Part shown: piece after piece, positions 5,533 through 5,862 of the stretch
How positions within the stretch are numbered: position 1 is the first letter of the stretch
Layout of the letters: every line of letters starts with the position of its first letter
Assembly (NCBI GenBank): GCA_945874095.1
Contig: CAMCFM010000313.1
Location: forward strand, 1 to 5,862
Length of the DNA: 5,862 nt
Direction of reading: 5' to 3'
Source: Candidatus Kuenenia stuttgartensis
GTDB lineage: Bacteria > Planctomycetota > Planctomycetia > Isosphaerales > Isosphaeraceae
The notes under the pieces: generated by a model
Database searches by the model: none
What the model saw: the letters and a program-made list of their open reading frames with translations, nothing else
What the model was told of the DNA's origin: nothing
Position numbers and translations under genes: made by a program

Positions 5533-5599
5533 GCCGTTTCGGTTGTCCTGAAAATTAAAACTAAAGCCCGCCATCATGTCAGGGGACATGGCGTACACA
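5497..5599 (-). repeat. bipartite dispersed repeat, copy B
   Basis: Second copy of the element at 2711-2882. Module 1 is 5497-5523. Module 2 is about 5555-5599 (CTAAAG, CCCGCCAT, hairpin, ACATGGCGTACACA). The modules are about 44 bases apart here, against about 115 in copy A. The long-range pairing is partly kept: GCGGG (5523-5527) with CCCGC (5567-5571), plus three A-T pairs. It lies in the convergent spacer between the PEP-CTERM gene and the glutamate dehydrogenase gene. Confidence 0.75.
5551..5593 (-). terminator. terminator-like hairpin downstream of glutamate dehydrogenase (module 2 of copy B)
   Basis: On the minus strand CGCC-ATGTC and GACAT-GGCG arms (5593-5585 and 5580-5569, with a 3-base bulge) close a CCCT loop. 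GGGC and the T-rich run CTTTAGTTTTAATTTT (5566-5551) follow. This is a fuller version of the structure at 2837-2876. It begins about 145 bases after the dehydrogenase stop, so an earlier 3' end is also possible. Confidence 0.5.
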
Positions 5600-5651
5600 A
5601 AGAAAACCAAAACCATACCAAATCGGGACGTTTTTCTCGGCCTGATCGTAT

Positions 5652-5700
5652 ACAGAGCGACCCCGCCCAAAATCCTACATGACCGGGCGGGTGACTCTGT
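5652..5700 (-). other. GC-rich long hairpin close to the glutamate dehydrogenase stop
   Basis: ACAGAG (5652-5657) pairs with CTCTGT (5695-5700). After a 2 x 2 internal loop, ACCC (5660-5663) pairs with GGGT (5689-5692). After a bulged C, GCCC (5665-5668) pairs with GGGC (5685-5688). The loop is 16 bases. It begins 40 bases past the stop codon on the minus strand, where a 3'-end structure is expected. No T run follows on that strand. The inner arm shares GACCGGGCGGG with 2764-2774 in repeat copy A. Confidence 0.5.
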
Positions 5701-5739
5701 GGGACGGGTTGAGGAAAAAATCAGTCCGACTCCTCTGCC

Positions 5740-5862
5740 TCAAAATCCACCCAGTTCCGTGGCCTTGGCTACCCGCTCGATGGCCACATAAAACGCAGCC
5801 AGCCTGAGCGACAGGTTTCGCGACTTGGCCACTTCATACACTTTATCGAACGCCTGCGACAT
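5740..5862 (-). CDS. gdhA: glutamate dehydrogenase, C-terminal 40 residues (rest beyond window)
   Basis: Reading in from the right edge on the minus strand, the frame is MSQAFDKVYEVAKSRNLSLR, then LAAFYVAIERVAKATELGGF and a TGA stop (5742-5740). The pattern AF-x-KVYE-x-AK, LR-x-AA-x-x-x-AIERVA-x-A ending in -GF is the conserved C-terminal helix of Glu/Leu/Phe/Val dehydrogenases, closest in style to hexameric glutamate dehydrogenase. That enzyme reversibly interconverts glutamate with 2-oxoglutarate and ammonia using NAD(P). The leading Met is simply the codon at the window edge, not a start. Catalytic residues and cofactor specificity lie outside the window, so a leucine or phenylalanine dehydrogenase is less likely but not excluded. 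It converges on the PEP-CTERM gene. Confidence 0.75.
   Translation of the reverse strand: MSQAFDKVYEVAKSRNLSLRLAAFYVAIERVAKATELGGF

Noticed and set aside
5405..5700. CRISPR-like array
   Set aside because: The repeated strings are inverted arms of stem-loops, not regularly spaced direct repeats with unique spacers.
5425..5791. Two overlapping small plus-strand frames (5425-5682 and 5576-5791) after the PEP-CTERM gene
   Set aside because: They cover the structured spacer and repeat copy B. The second also runs antisense into the end of glutamate dehydrogenase. Their residue composition is low in hydrophobics and resembles no known family.
1..5862. tRNA, rRNA, transposase or defence-island genes
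   Set aside because: No cloverleaf, rRNA segment, transposase motif or defence-associated domain was recognised on either strand.

Overview
The window looks like chromosomal DNA of a planctomycete of moderate GC content, in the Planctopirus/Schlesneria range. The basis is gene content: a PEP-CTERM exosortase substrate, a serA gene paired with a class V aminotransferase, long structured spacers, and frequent non-ATG starts (GTG for serA, TTG for hflX). This assignment is inference; the window holds no rRNA or other phylogenetic marker.

Layout, left to right. (1) 1-1058, minus: the N-terminal two thirds of D-3-phosphoglycerate dehydrogenase (serA), cut by the window edge. (2) 1059-1261: a 203 bp spacer with two strong inverted repeats, one of them spanning the stop codon of the next gene. 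(3) 1262-2410, minus: a class V PLP aminotransferase of the alanine/serine-glyoxylate type, transcribed toward serA. (4) 2411-2951: about 540 bp without a credible gene, carrying copy A of a bipartite repeat. (5) 2952-4289, minus: a complete HflX ribosome-associated GTPase with a TTG start and a recognisable promoter. (6) 4290-4635: the divergent spacer between hflX and the next gene. (7) 4636-5349, plus: a small exported PEP-CTERM protein. (8) 5350-5739: a convergent spacer packed with competing stem-loops and copy B of the repeat. (9) 5740-5862, minus: the last 40 residues of a glutamate dehydrogenase.

How the genes fit together. SerA and the aminotransferase probably carry out consecutive steps of serine (or glycine/serine/glyoxylate) metabolism. 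Glutamate dehydrogenase supplies or recycles the amino donor, but it is a separate transcription unit and its proximity may be chance. HflX (ribosome rescue) and the PEP-CTERM protein (cell surface) are functionally unrelated to these.

The part least explained by known families is non-coding. Two related repeats (2711-2882 and 5497-5599) both lie downstream of minus-strand genes (hflX and gdhA). Both contain a hairpin followed by a T-rich tract in that orientation, so they resemble dispersed terminator elements. The 5409-5528 segment can fold into a chain of mutually exclusive stems. I see no CRISPR array, tRNA, rRNA, transposase or defence-type gene cluster, and no clear new multi-gene system.
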